39,724 nt of DNA. Origin: Pseudomonadota bacterium (GTDB lineage: Bacteria > Pseudomonadota > Gammaproteobacteria > Enterobacterales > Enterobacteriaceae). Positions 33,595 through 39,724 of the stretch are shown one piece after another (positions within the stretch are counted from its first letter, which is position 1; each line of letters begins with the position of its first letter). The position numbers were made by a program, and so were the translations under genes. The stretch covers positions 1 to 39,724 of the forward strand of contig JAGTSE010000039.1 of NCBI GenBank assembly GCA_018261615.1, written 5' to 3'. Below the pieces are notes generated by a model. It did no database searches. It worked only from the letters and a program-made list of their open reading frames with translations, and was not told the DNA's origin.

Positions 33595-34620
33595 ATGATC
33601 ACCATTCGTGACGTTGCCCGTCATGCGGGCGTCTCCGTTGCGACGGTTTCCCGCGTGCTAAATAACAGCGCGCTGGTAAGCCAGGATACGCGTGAGACGG
33701 TGATGAAAACGGTCGCCCAGCTCGGTTACCGCCCGAATGCCAACGCACAGGCGCTGGCCACACAGGTGAGCGATACCATTGGCGTGGTGGTGATGGATGT
33801 CTCGGATGCATTCTTCGGCGCGCTAGTCAAAGCAGTGGATACCGTCGCACAGCAGCACGATAAATATGTGCTGATCGGCAACAGTTACCACGAAGCTGAA
33901 AAAGAGCGCCACTCTATCGAAGTGCTGATCCGTCAGCGCTGTAACGCCCTGATTGTTCACTCGAAAGCGTTGAGCGATGAGGAGTTGGCAGACTTTATGG
34001 AGCAGGTTCCGGGCATGGTGCTGATCAATCGGTTAGTGCCAGGCTATGCGCACCGCTGCGTCTGCCTTGATAACGTCAGCGGAGCGGTAATGGCAACCCG
34101 TATGTTGCTGAATAATGGTCATCAGCGCATCGGTTACCTTGCATCCAGCCACCATATTGAAGACAACGATTTGCGCCGCGACGGCTGGTTCCGCGCGCTG
34201 GAAGAGCAGGGGATTGCTGCGCCGGAGAGCTGGGTTGGCACCGGCTCGCCGGATATGCAGGGCGGAGAAGCGGCAATGGTTGAGTTGCTTGGCCGCAATC
34301 TGCAACTCACTGCTGTCTTCGCCTATAACGACAGCATGGCGGCAGGGGCGCTGACGGCGCTGAAAGATAACGGCATTGCGGTGCCGCAGCATCTGTCATT
34401 GATTGGTTTCGATGATATTCCCATCGCCCGTTACACCGATCCGCAACTGACGACCGTGCGCTATCCTGTGGCGTCAATGGCACGCCTCGCCACTGAGCTG
34501 GCGCTGCTGGGGGCCGCAGGGAAGCTGGATCTACAGGCGTCACACTGCTTTATGCCCACGCTGGTGCGCCGCCACTCTGTTGCCACACGGCAAACTGTGG
34601 CTCCGATCACTAACTTATAA
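33595..34620 (+). CDS. galS: GalS, LacI-family mgl/gal repressor (isorepressor)
   Basis: This 341-residue repressor binds D-galactose and lowers mgl and gal expression. Its N-terminal helix-turn-helix is TIRDVARHAGVSVATVSRVL (residues about 3-22), with hinge region ATQVSDTIGVVV. A periplasmic-binding-protein-like core follows (about 60-330). The frame opens at 33589, but the ATG at 33595 begins MITIRDVARHAG as in E. coli GalS (346 residues). The C terminus is five residues shorter than in E. coli. It lies upstream of mglBAC in the same orientation, with CRP and Gal operators before it. Confidence 0.95.
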   Translation: MITIRDVARHAGVSVATVSRVLNNSALVSQDTRETVMKTVAQLGYRPNANAQALATQVSDTIGVVVMDVSDAFFGALVKAVDTVAQQHDKYVLIGNSYHEAEKERHSIEVLIRQRCNALIVHSKALSDEELADFMEQVPGMVLINRLVPGYAHRCVCLDNVSGAVMATRMLLNNGHQRIGYLASSHHIEDNDLRRDGWFRALEEQGIAAPESWVGTGSPDMQGGEAAMVELLGRNLQLTAVFAYNDSMAAGALTALKDNGIAVPQHLSLIGFDDIPIARYTDPQLTTVRYPVASMARLATELALLGAAGKLDLQASHCFMPTLVRRHSVATRQTVAPITNL

Positions 34621-34629
34621 CATTGGGCG

Positions 34630-34645
34630 ATGTAACCGTTTTCAA
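34630..34645 (+). promoter_or_regulatory. Gal operator at the mgl promoter
   Basis: ATGTAACCGTTTTCAA is centred about 60 bases before the predicted mgl start point and is followed directly by the CRP site. The arrangement equals that of E. coli mgl. Confidence 0.85.
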
Positions 34646-34647
34646 TC

Positions 34648-34663
34648 TGTGAGTAAATTCACA
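34648..34663 (+). promoter_or_regulatory. CRP site at the mgl promoter
   Basis: TGTGA-GTAAAT-TCACA is a full match to the ten conserved CRP positions, extended to an 18-bp palindrome (34647-34664). Confidence 0.92.
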
Positions 34664-34684
34664 GTATCTTAACAACGCGCTGAC

Positions 34685-34690
34685 TATGAT
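34685..34690 (+). promoter_or_regulatory. mgl promoter -10
   Basis: TATGAT gives a start point near 34697, which puts the CRP site at -41.5 (class II). The leader to mglB would be about 218 bases. Confidence 0.7.
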
Positions 34691-34914
34691 GTCAGCGTCT
34701 TAGAAGCTGAAACACGATGTAACGGTGATTATTCACTTTAACTACGAGTAGTCGCTTTGAAACATCGAAGAAATCGAACTTCTGGAGCGTTACCGAACAC
34801 GGACGAATGGAATTTTTAGAGTGAACTTCGGTCGACCGTAACGTTTTAGTAACATTCCGGCCTGCCGAGCATATTCATAAGAACTACCCTGCATATAAAA
34901 AAACCGGAGATACC

Positions 34915-35913
34915 ATGAATAAGAAGGTGTTGACCCTCTCTGCTGTTATGGCAAGCATGCTTTTTGGCGCAGCCGCACACGCAGCCGATACCCGCATTGG
35001 TGTGACCATTTATAAGTATGACGACAACTTCATGTCTGTTGTGCGTAAAGCAATTGAGAAAGATGCCAAAGAAGCGCCGGATGTTCAGTTGCTGATGAAC
35101 GACTCCCAGAACGACCAGTCGAAACAGAATGATCAGATCGACGTTCTGCTGGCGAAAGGCGTGAAAGCACTGGCCATCAACTTGGTTGACCCGGCTGCAG
35201 CGGGCACGGTTATTGAAAAAGCACGCGGCCAGAACGTTCCGGTTGTTTTCTTCAACAAAGAACCTTCCCGTAAAGCACTGGATAGCTACGACAAAGCCTA
35301 CTATGTGGGGACTGACTCTAAAGAATCCGGCGTGATTCAGGGCGACCTGATTGCCAAACACTGGGCTGCTAACCCGGCGTGGGATCTGAACAAAGACGGA
35401 CAGATCCAGTTCGTACTGCTGAAAGGCGAACCGGGCCATCCAGATGCTGAAGCGCGTACCACGTACGTTATCAAAGAGCTGAATGCCAAAGGCATCAAAA
35501 CTCAGCAGCTGGCGCTGGATACCGCTATGTGGGATACCGCTCAGGCGAAAGATAAAATGGACGCCTGGCTCTCCGGCCCGAATGCAAACAAAATTGAAGT
35601 GGTTATCGCTAACAATGATGCGATGGCAATGGGTGCAGTTGAAGCGCTGAAAGCACACAACAAGTCCTCTATCCCGGTCTTCGGCGTAGATGCGCTGCCA
35701 GAAGCGCTGGCGCTGGTGAAATCCGGTGCAATGGCCGGTACGGTGCTGAACGATGCCAACAACCAGGCGAAAGCAAGCTTTGATCTGGCGAAAAACCTCG
35801 CTGAAGGCAAAGGCGCAGCTGATGGCACCAACTGGAAAATCGAAAATAAAATTGTTCGTATTCCTTACGTTGGTGTAGATAAAGACAACCTGGCTGAAAT
35901 TGCCGGTAAATAA
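34915..35913 (+). CDS. mglB: MglB, D-galactose/D-glucose-binding periplasmic protein
   Basis: This 332-residue protein has the E. coli length. It carries a Sec signal peptide (residues 1-23, cut after AHA). Mature protein starts ADTRIGVTIYKYDDNFM. The Ca2+-binding EF-hand-like loop DLNKDGQIQ is visible (about residues 157-165). The protein delivers galactose and glucose to MglAC and also serves as the receptor for galactose chemotaxis through Trg. The Shine-Dalgarno is CCGGAG. It is the first gene of mglBAC, under CRP and GalS control. Confidence 0.97.
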   Translation: MNKKVLTLSAVMASMLFGAAAHAADTRIGVTIYKYDDNFMSVVRKAIEKDAKEAPDVQLLMNDSQNDQSKQNDQIDVLLAKGVKALAINLVDPAAAGTVIEKARGQNVPVVFFNKEPSRKALDSYDKAYYVGTDSKESGVIQGDLIAKHWAANPAWDLNKDGQIQFVLLKGEPGHPDAEARTTYVIKELNAKGIKTQQLALDTAMWDTAQAKDKMDAWLSGPNANKIEVVIANNDAMAMGAVEALKAHNKSSIPVFGVDALPEALALVKSGAMAGTVLNDANNQAKASFDLAKNLAEGKGAADGTNWKIENKIVRIPYVGVDKDNLAEIAGK

Positions 35914-35996
35914 TATTAAGTAAGCATGTTCTCACTGGGCGTATTAATCAATGCGCCCATTAATAATACGATATGCCAGGCCAACAAGGTATGATT

Positions 35997-37517
35997 ATGG
36001 TCAGCAATAATACTCAGTCGTCAGGTGAATTCTTGTTGGAAATGAGCAATATCAACAAGTCTTTTCCAGGCGTAAAGGCACTCGATAATGTCAATTTAAA
36101 AGTCCGTCCACATTCCATTCATGCATTAATGGGAGAAAACGGTGCAGGTAAATCAACATTATTAAAATGTCTTTTTGGGATCTATCAAAAAGATTCCGGT
36201 AGCATTCTTTTTCAGGGACAAGAGATCGATTTCCATTCAGCAAAAGAAGCGCTGGAAAATGGTATTTCGATGGTTCACCAGGAGCTTAACCTGGTGCTGC
36301 AGCGTTCCGTGATGGACAATATGTGGCTGGGTCGCTACCCGACCAAAGGTATATTTGTCGATCAGGAAAAAATGTACCGTGATACCAAAGCCATTTTTGA
36401 TGAGCTGGATATTGATATTGATCCACGGGCGCGTGTGGGAACATTGTCTGTTTCACAAATGCAGATGATTGAAATTGCGAAAGCATTCTCCTATAACGCC
36501 AAAATCGTTATTATGGATGAACCCACTTCGTCTCTGACTGAAAAAGAAGTCAATCACCTTTTTAAAATTATTCGTAAGCTAAAAGAACGCGGTTGCGGTA
36601 TTGTTTATATCTCTCATAAAATGGAAGAGATATTTCAGTTGTGTGATGAAATAACCGTCCTGCGTGATGGTCAGTGGATTGCCACTCAACCGCTGGAAGG
36701 GCTGGATATGGATAGGATCATCGCCATGATGGTCGGACGTTCGCTGAACCAGCGCTTCCCTGATAAACAGAACACGCCAGGAGAAACCATTCTTGAAGTG
36801 CGTAATCTGACCTCGTTACGCCAGCCCTCCATTCGCGATATCAGCTTTGATCTGCGCAAAGGGGAAATTCTCGGCATTGCCGGGCTGGTAGGAGCGAAAC
36901 GCACCGACATTGTTGAAACCTTATTCGGCATTCGCGAGAAATCTGCCGGGACCATTAAGCTGCATGGCAAACTGATTAATAATCACAATGCCAATGAAGC
37001 GATCAATAATGGTTTCGCGCTGGTGACCGAAGAGCGCCGTTCTACCGGTATTTATGCTTACCTTGATATCGGTTTTAACTCATTGATTTCTAACATTCGA
37101 AACTATAAAAACAAAGTTGGCTTACTGGATAATAGCCGCATGAAGAGTGATACCCAGTGGGTTATCGACTCGATGCGTGTAAAAACGCCAGGACACCGCA
37201 CACAAATTGGTTCGTTATCCGGTGGTAACCAGCAGAAAGTTATTATTGGTCGCTGGTTATTAACTCAGCCGGAAATTTTAATGCTCGATGAGCCGACCCG
37301 CGGTATTGATGTTGGTGCGAAATTTGAAATTTACCAACTGATTGCCGAACTGGCCAAGAAAAATAAGGGGATTATTATTATTTCCTCTGAAATGCCTGAG
37401 TTGTTAGGCATCACTGACCGTATTCTGGTAATGAGCAATGGCCTCGTCTCCGGGATTGTTGATACTAAAACGACAACGCAAAACGAAATTCTCCGTCTTG
37501 CGTCTTTGCACCTTTAA
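35997..37517 (+). CDS. mglA: MglA, ATPase of the galactose/methyl-galactoside ABC importer
   Basis: This 506-residue protein has two ABC domains. The first has Walker A GENGAGKST, signature LSVSQMQMIEIAKA and Walker B IVIMDEPTS. The second has a degenerate Walker A (GLVGAKRTD) with an intact LSGGNQQKVIIG and MLDEPTRG, the usual asymmetry of sugar importers of this class (RbsA, XylG, AraG). An upstream ATG at 35973 would add eight residues. I chose 35997 because the resulting MVSNNTQSSGEFLLEMSNI matches E. coli MglA (506). mglB precedes it by 83 bases. Confidence 0.96.
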   Translation: MVSNNTQSSGEFLLEMSNINKSFPGVKALDNVNLKVRPHSIHALMGENGAGKSTLLKCLFGIYQKDSGSILFQGQEIDFHSAKEALENGISMVHQELNLVLQRSVMDNMWLGRYPTKGIFVDQEKMYRDTKAIFDELDIDIDPRARVGTLSVSQMQMIEIAKAFSYNAKIVIMDEPTSSLTEKEVNHLFKIIRKLKERGCGIVYISHKMEEIFQLCDEITVLRDGQWIATQPLEGLDMDRIIAMMVGRSLNQRFPDKQNTPGETILEVRNLTSLRQPSIRDISFDLRKGEILGIAGLVGAKRTDIVETLFGIREKSAGTIKLHGKLINNHNANEAINNGFALVTEERRSTGIYAYLDIGFNSLISNIRNYKNKVGLLDNSRMKSDTQWVIDSMRVKTPGHRTQIGSLSGGNQQKVIIGRWLLTQPEILMLDEPTRGIDVGAKFEIYQLIAELAKKNKGIIIISSEMPELLGITDRILVMSNGLVSGIVDTKTTTQNEILRLASLHL

Positions 37518-37532
37518 GATCAGGGGCTCCTC

Positions 37533-38543
37533 ATGAGTGCGTTAAATAAGAAAACTTTTCTCACTTATCTGAAAGACGGCGGTATTTACGTTGTTCTTTT
37601 AGTGTTACTGGCCATTATCATTTTTCAGGATCCCACTTTCTTAAGTCTGCTGAACTTAAGTAATATTCTGACTCAGTCGTCGGTACGTATTATTATTGCG
37701 CTGGGTGTGGCGGGGTTAATCGTTACTCAGGGTACTGACCTTTCCGCAGGGCGCCAGGTCGGGCTTGCCGCAGTGGTGGCGGCGACTTTGTTGCAGTCGA
37801 TGGATAACGTCAACAAAGTCTTCCCGCACATGGAAACCATGCCGATTCCGGTGGTGGTTCTGATCGTCTGCGTAATCGGCGCGGTGATTGGACTGGTGAA
37901 CGGTATCGTGATTGCGTACCTGAACGTGACGCCGTTTATTACCACGCTTGGTACGATGATCATCGTTTACGGCATCAACTCCCTGTACTACGACTTCGTT
38001 GGTGCGTCGCCAATTTCTGGCTTCGACAGCGGCTTCTCGACCTTTACGCAGGGCTTTATCTCACTGGGCAGCTTCCGTCTGTCGTACATTACCTTCTATG
38101 CGTTGATTGCCGTCGTCTTCGTCTGGGTTCTGTGGAATAAAACCCGCTTCGGCAAAAATATTTTCGCCATCGGCGGTAACCCGGAAGCGGCGAAAGTCTC
38201 TGGTGTTAACGTTGCGCTGAACCTGCTGATGATTTATGCCCTTTCCGGTGTGTTCTACGCGTTCGGTGGGATGCTGGAAGCGGGTCGTATCGGTTCTGCG
38301 ACTAACAACCTCGGCTTCATGTATGAGCTGGATGCTATCGCCGCGTGCGTGGTGGGCGGTGTCTCCTTCAGCGGCGGTGTGGGTACGGTTATCGGTGTGG
38401 TAACGGGTGTTATTATCTTTACCGTTATCAACTACGGGCTGACCTATATCGGTATTAATCCGTACTGGCAGTATATTATCAAGGGCGGAATTATCATTTT
38501 CGCCGTGGCACTGGACTCATTAAAATACGCACGTAAGAAATAA
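37533..38543 (+). CDS. mglC: MglC, permease of the galactose/methyl-galactoside ABC importer
   Basis: This 336-residue permease of the BPD_transp_2 family, the same length as in E. coli, has about 8-10 TM segments. The EAA-like contact loop is NPEAAKVSGVNV, and TQGTDLSAGRQVGL is family-typical. It forms the channel with MglA. It starts 15 bases after mglA and is followed by a terminator, so it ends the operon. In K-12 preTA comes next; here it does not. Confidence 0.96.
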   Translation: MSALNKKTFLTYLKDGGIYVVLLVLLAIIIFQDPTFLSLLNLSNILTQSSVRIIIALGVAGLIVTQGTDLSAGRQVGLAAVVAATLLQSMDNVNKVFPHMETMPIPVVVLIVCVIGAVIGLVNGIVIAYLNVTPFITTLGTMIIVYGINSLYYDFVGASPISGFDSGFSTFTQGFISLGSFRLSYITFYALIAVVFVWVLWNKTRFGKNIFAIGGNPEAAKVSGVNVALNLLMIYALSGVFYAFGGMLEAGRIGSATNNLGFMYELDAIAACVVGGVSFSGGVGTVIGVVTGVIIFTVINYGLTYIGINPYWQYIIKGGIIIFAVALDSLKYARKK

Positions 38544-38560
38544 TTACGATATGCTTATCA

Positions 38561-38588
38561 AGCCCGCTTCCCGTAGCGGGCTTTTTTT
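38561..38588 (+). terminator. Terminator of mglBAC
   Basis: AGCCCGCT / AGCGGGCT with a 6-nt loop and TTTTTTT, 17 bases past the mglC stop codon. Confidence 0.93.
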
Positions 38589-38666
38589 CGCTTTTTTCAA
38601 CGTGTTATAGATTTCCCTCACTGAAAATAGCGCCTGGTGACCACAAAAAACTTCATCAAAACTGAC

Positions 38667-38696
38667 TTGTTAAATTTTTCATTTCAATGCTACGCT
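38667..38696 (+). promoter_or_regulatory. Possible promoter after mglBAC
   Basis: -35 TTGTTA and extended -10 TGC-TACGCT are separated by 18 bp. The start would be near 38703, just before the ERIC element. Confidence 0.4.
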
Positions 38697-38714
38697 GAAT
38701 TCAGGTACAGCATC

Positions 38715-38815
38715 TATACCCTAAATAATTCGAGTTGCAGGAAGGCGGCGACGCAGTGAATCCCCAGGAGCTTACTTCAGTAAGTGACTGGGGTGAGCGA
38801 GGAAAGCCAACGTCG
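38715..38815 (+). repeat. Partial ERIC (IRU) repeat
   Basis: The element starts TATACCCTAAATAATTCGAG and holds the signature core GTGAATCCCCAGGAGCTTAC and AGTAAGTGACTGGGGTGAGCG, which are the sites of the ERIC1R/ERIC2 typing primers. Its central palindrome is 38762-38793 (CCCCAG/CTGGGG and CTTACT/AGTAAG). The left end is intact. The right end does not continue into the usual GCAACTTGAAG...GGGTATA arm, so the copy is truncated or diverged from about 38815. Confidence 0.88.
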
Positions 38816-38938
38816 CCAGCCGGGCCGGGCGCATCGGTGTTCGATTCACAATTATTTGATCTATCCCCCGACCAGGTCAGAAGCCTGATTTACGACCTGG
38901 AACGTTGTTTACATCAGTGCGAGGAGAAAGTGGCCTGA
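38735..38938 (+). CDS. Doubtful small ORF partly within the ERIC element
   Basis: A 67-codon frame opens with TTG at 38735 and runs through the ERIC repeat. Only the last 33 codons (from GTG at 38837) lie in unique sequence: VFDSQLFDLSPDQVRSLIYD and LERCLHQCEEKVA. That tail is amphipathic and reads like a real short protein or the 3' remnant of a longer gene whose 5' end was replaced by the ERIC. No good Shine-Dalgarno is seen for either start. I do not recognise the family. Confidence 0.25.
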   Translation: MQEGGDAVNPQELTSVSDWGERGKPTSPAGPGASVFDSQLFDLSPDQVRSLIYDLERCLHQCEEKVA

Positions 38939-38952
38939 CAGCTATGTTATTC

Positions 38953-39000
38953 AACTGCCATCTGTGATGTATTACCCAACATATCGTCGGGATGGCAGTT
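38953..39000 (+). other. Large hairpin AACTGCCATC / GATGGCAGTT
   Basis: A perfect 10-bp inverted repeat with a 28-base loop that begins about 15 bases after the small ORF stop. No strong T run follows. It could be a terminator-like 3' end of the transcript that starts near 38703. The AT-rich 39001-39137 has no other feature I can support. Confidence 0.45.
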
Positions 39001-39137
39001 CATTATTTCAAAAATTACACAATCGCTTTTTTCCTCTGAATAATAATTAAGTCAATTCTGAATGCCTTCATCTGCATGATTATTTACGCTTAAAACAATG
39101 AATCTGTGAAAGTTGTATACGCAGCTCAGGGGCGCTT

Positions 39138-39563
39138 ATGAATTTTGTATATTTTAAAGTTGATAGTTTGCCGTACGAAAAAAATCACCCGGCCAGTTTC
39201 TATTTAAAAGGCGTGGAGTTATTGCGCGATGGCAATATTATCGCCACCCCCGGTGATATTAAAGTTACCGGATTACCGTTCTTCTATTTTTGTATTGTGC
39301 CAACAGGTTTTCGCAAAATAGAATTCCGTTTGAAAAATAGTCCACCGCCGCGAATCGTATGCAGTGTGGGTTATCTGAAGAGCGGTGAATATCTGGTTAA
39401 TACGCCGGATGGCGAGGTGATTGTATCGTTCAATGCTCTGAACGGATTATGGACTCTGGATCACACGGCCAAGACCACTATTGACCACCGCGATTTTCTC
39501 GCGCGTCGTTTTACACTGATTCGTCCGGTGAAAAATACGACCCGTAACACATCAGTGAATTAA
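39138..39563 (+). CDS. Hypothetical protein, unrecognised family
   Basis: I do not recognise this 141-residue protein. It has no signal peptide. One hydrophobic stretch (TGLPFFYFCIVPTGF, about residues 44-58) is too short and interrupted by Pro for a clear TM segment. The composition suggests mostly beta strands, with a basic, Thr/Asn-rich C terminus (RRFTLIRPVKNTTRNTSVN). A CAGGGGCG Shine-Dalgarno lies six bases before the ATG, and a hairpin with a T-rich tail follows 10 bases after the stop. These support expression as a single gene. Its 5' third is more AT-rich than the core genes around it. Confidence 0.7.
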   Translation: MNFVYFKVDSLPYEKNHPASFYLKGVELLRDGNIIATPGDIKVTGLPFFYFCIVPTGFRKIEFRLKNSPPPRIVCSVGYLKSGEYLVNTPDGEVIVSFNALNGLWTLDHTAKTTIDHRDFLARRFTLIRPVKNTTRNTSVN

Positions 39564-39573
39564 ACGCGCTTAG

Positions 39574-39600
39574 AGCCTATCCCATTAGGCTATTTTATTT
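39574..39600 (+). terminator. Probable terminator of the hypothetical gene
   Basis: AGCCTA / TAGGCT (6 bp, 6-nt loop) is followed by ATTTTATTT, 10 bases past the stop codon. It may belong to the structured repeat that follows. Confidence 0.6.
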
Positions 39601-39724
39601 GCCATTTTGGCCTTGGGCAGTGCTCACACAAAATGTGTTGGCATTTTGAACGCCGCTTGCGGCGGCCCTTTAGGGCGAGCGAAGCGAGTAATCCTCACGT
39701 ACTGCGTGTACGCTCCGGTTGTTG
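39601..39724. repeat. Structured sequence of consecutive short hairpins, cut by the window end
   Basis: Successive dyads are ACACAAAATGTGT, GCCGCTTGCGGC, GCCCTTTAGGGC and CGTACTGCGTGTACG. There is no ORF. It resembles the dispersed intergenic repeats found in several enterobacterial genomes, but I cannot confirm copy number from this window. Confidence 0.5.

Noticed and set aside
1..39724. CRISPR array, tRNA, rRNA, prophage or insertion sequence
   Set aside because: I saw no regularly spaced repeats, no cloverleaf-like or rRNA sequence, and no integrase or transposase. Repeats present are REP, ERIC and short palindromes.

Overview
The window is a chromosomal segment from a member of the Enterobacteriaceae. 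Its gene content and order largely match the 47-49 min region of Escherichia coli K-12 (rplY to mglC). Three differences, namely uxuA beside yeiQ, a YbfB/YjiJ-type transporter beside folE, and an ERIC repeat, together with overall protein divergence, point to an Enterobacter/Kosakonia/Klebsiella-like genus rather than Escherichia. That assignment is inference. I see no tRNA, rRNA, CRISPR array, integrase or transposase. Almost every protein matches the expected full length of its family.

Layout. 1-5047: rplY (L25) with its terminator, radD (yejH), divergent rsuA-bcr, and yejG. 5051-10586: the yejABEF peptide ABC transporter, on the minus strand. 10682-16689: a further minus-strand series of pdeN (EAL phosphodiesterase), mepS (murein endopeptidase), lpxT (lipid A phosphotransferase), yeiR (COG0523 GTPase) and yeiQ (fructuronate reductase-like). 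16690-18083: uxuA, divergent from yeiQ across a regulated intergenic region. 18164-20332: efpL (yeiP), yeiW and setB. 20600-24481: the Cra-controlled fruBKA fructose PTS operon. 24723-27670: nfo, yeiH and its divergent LysR regulator yeiE. 27834-33439: lysP, fghA (yeiG), a YbfB/YjiJ-type MFS transporter, folE and yeiB. 33470-38588: galS and mglBAC with CRP and Gal operators and a terminator. 38590-39724: an accessory tail with a partial ERIC element, one doubtful small ORF, one unrecognised 141-residue CDS and a structured repeat that runs off the window.

How the genes work together. Several sugar modules sit side by side: fructose uptake and phosphorylation (fruBKA), galactose/methyl-galactoside uptake with its repressor (galS-mglBAC), sugar efflux (setB), and a hexuronate pair (yeiQ/uxuA) that would convert fructuronate to mannonate and then to 2-keto-3-deoxygluconate. 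Envelope functions (mepS, lpxT), ribosome functions (rplY, rsuA, efpL) and DNA repair (radD, nfo) make up most of the rest.

This is mostly core genome and I do not claim a new defence or mobile system. The places most worth a second look are the yeiQ/uxuA pairing with its operators, the unrecognised gene and structured DNA after mglC, the Cra half-site cluster upstream of fruB, and several uncharacterised palindromes in promoter regions.
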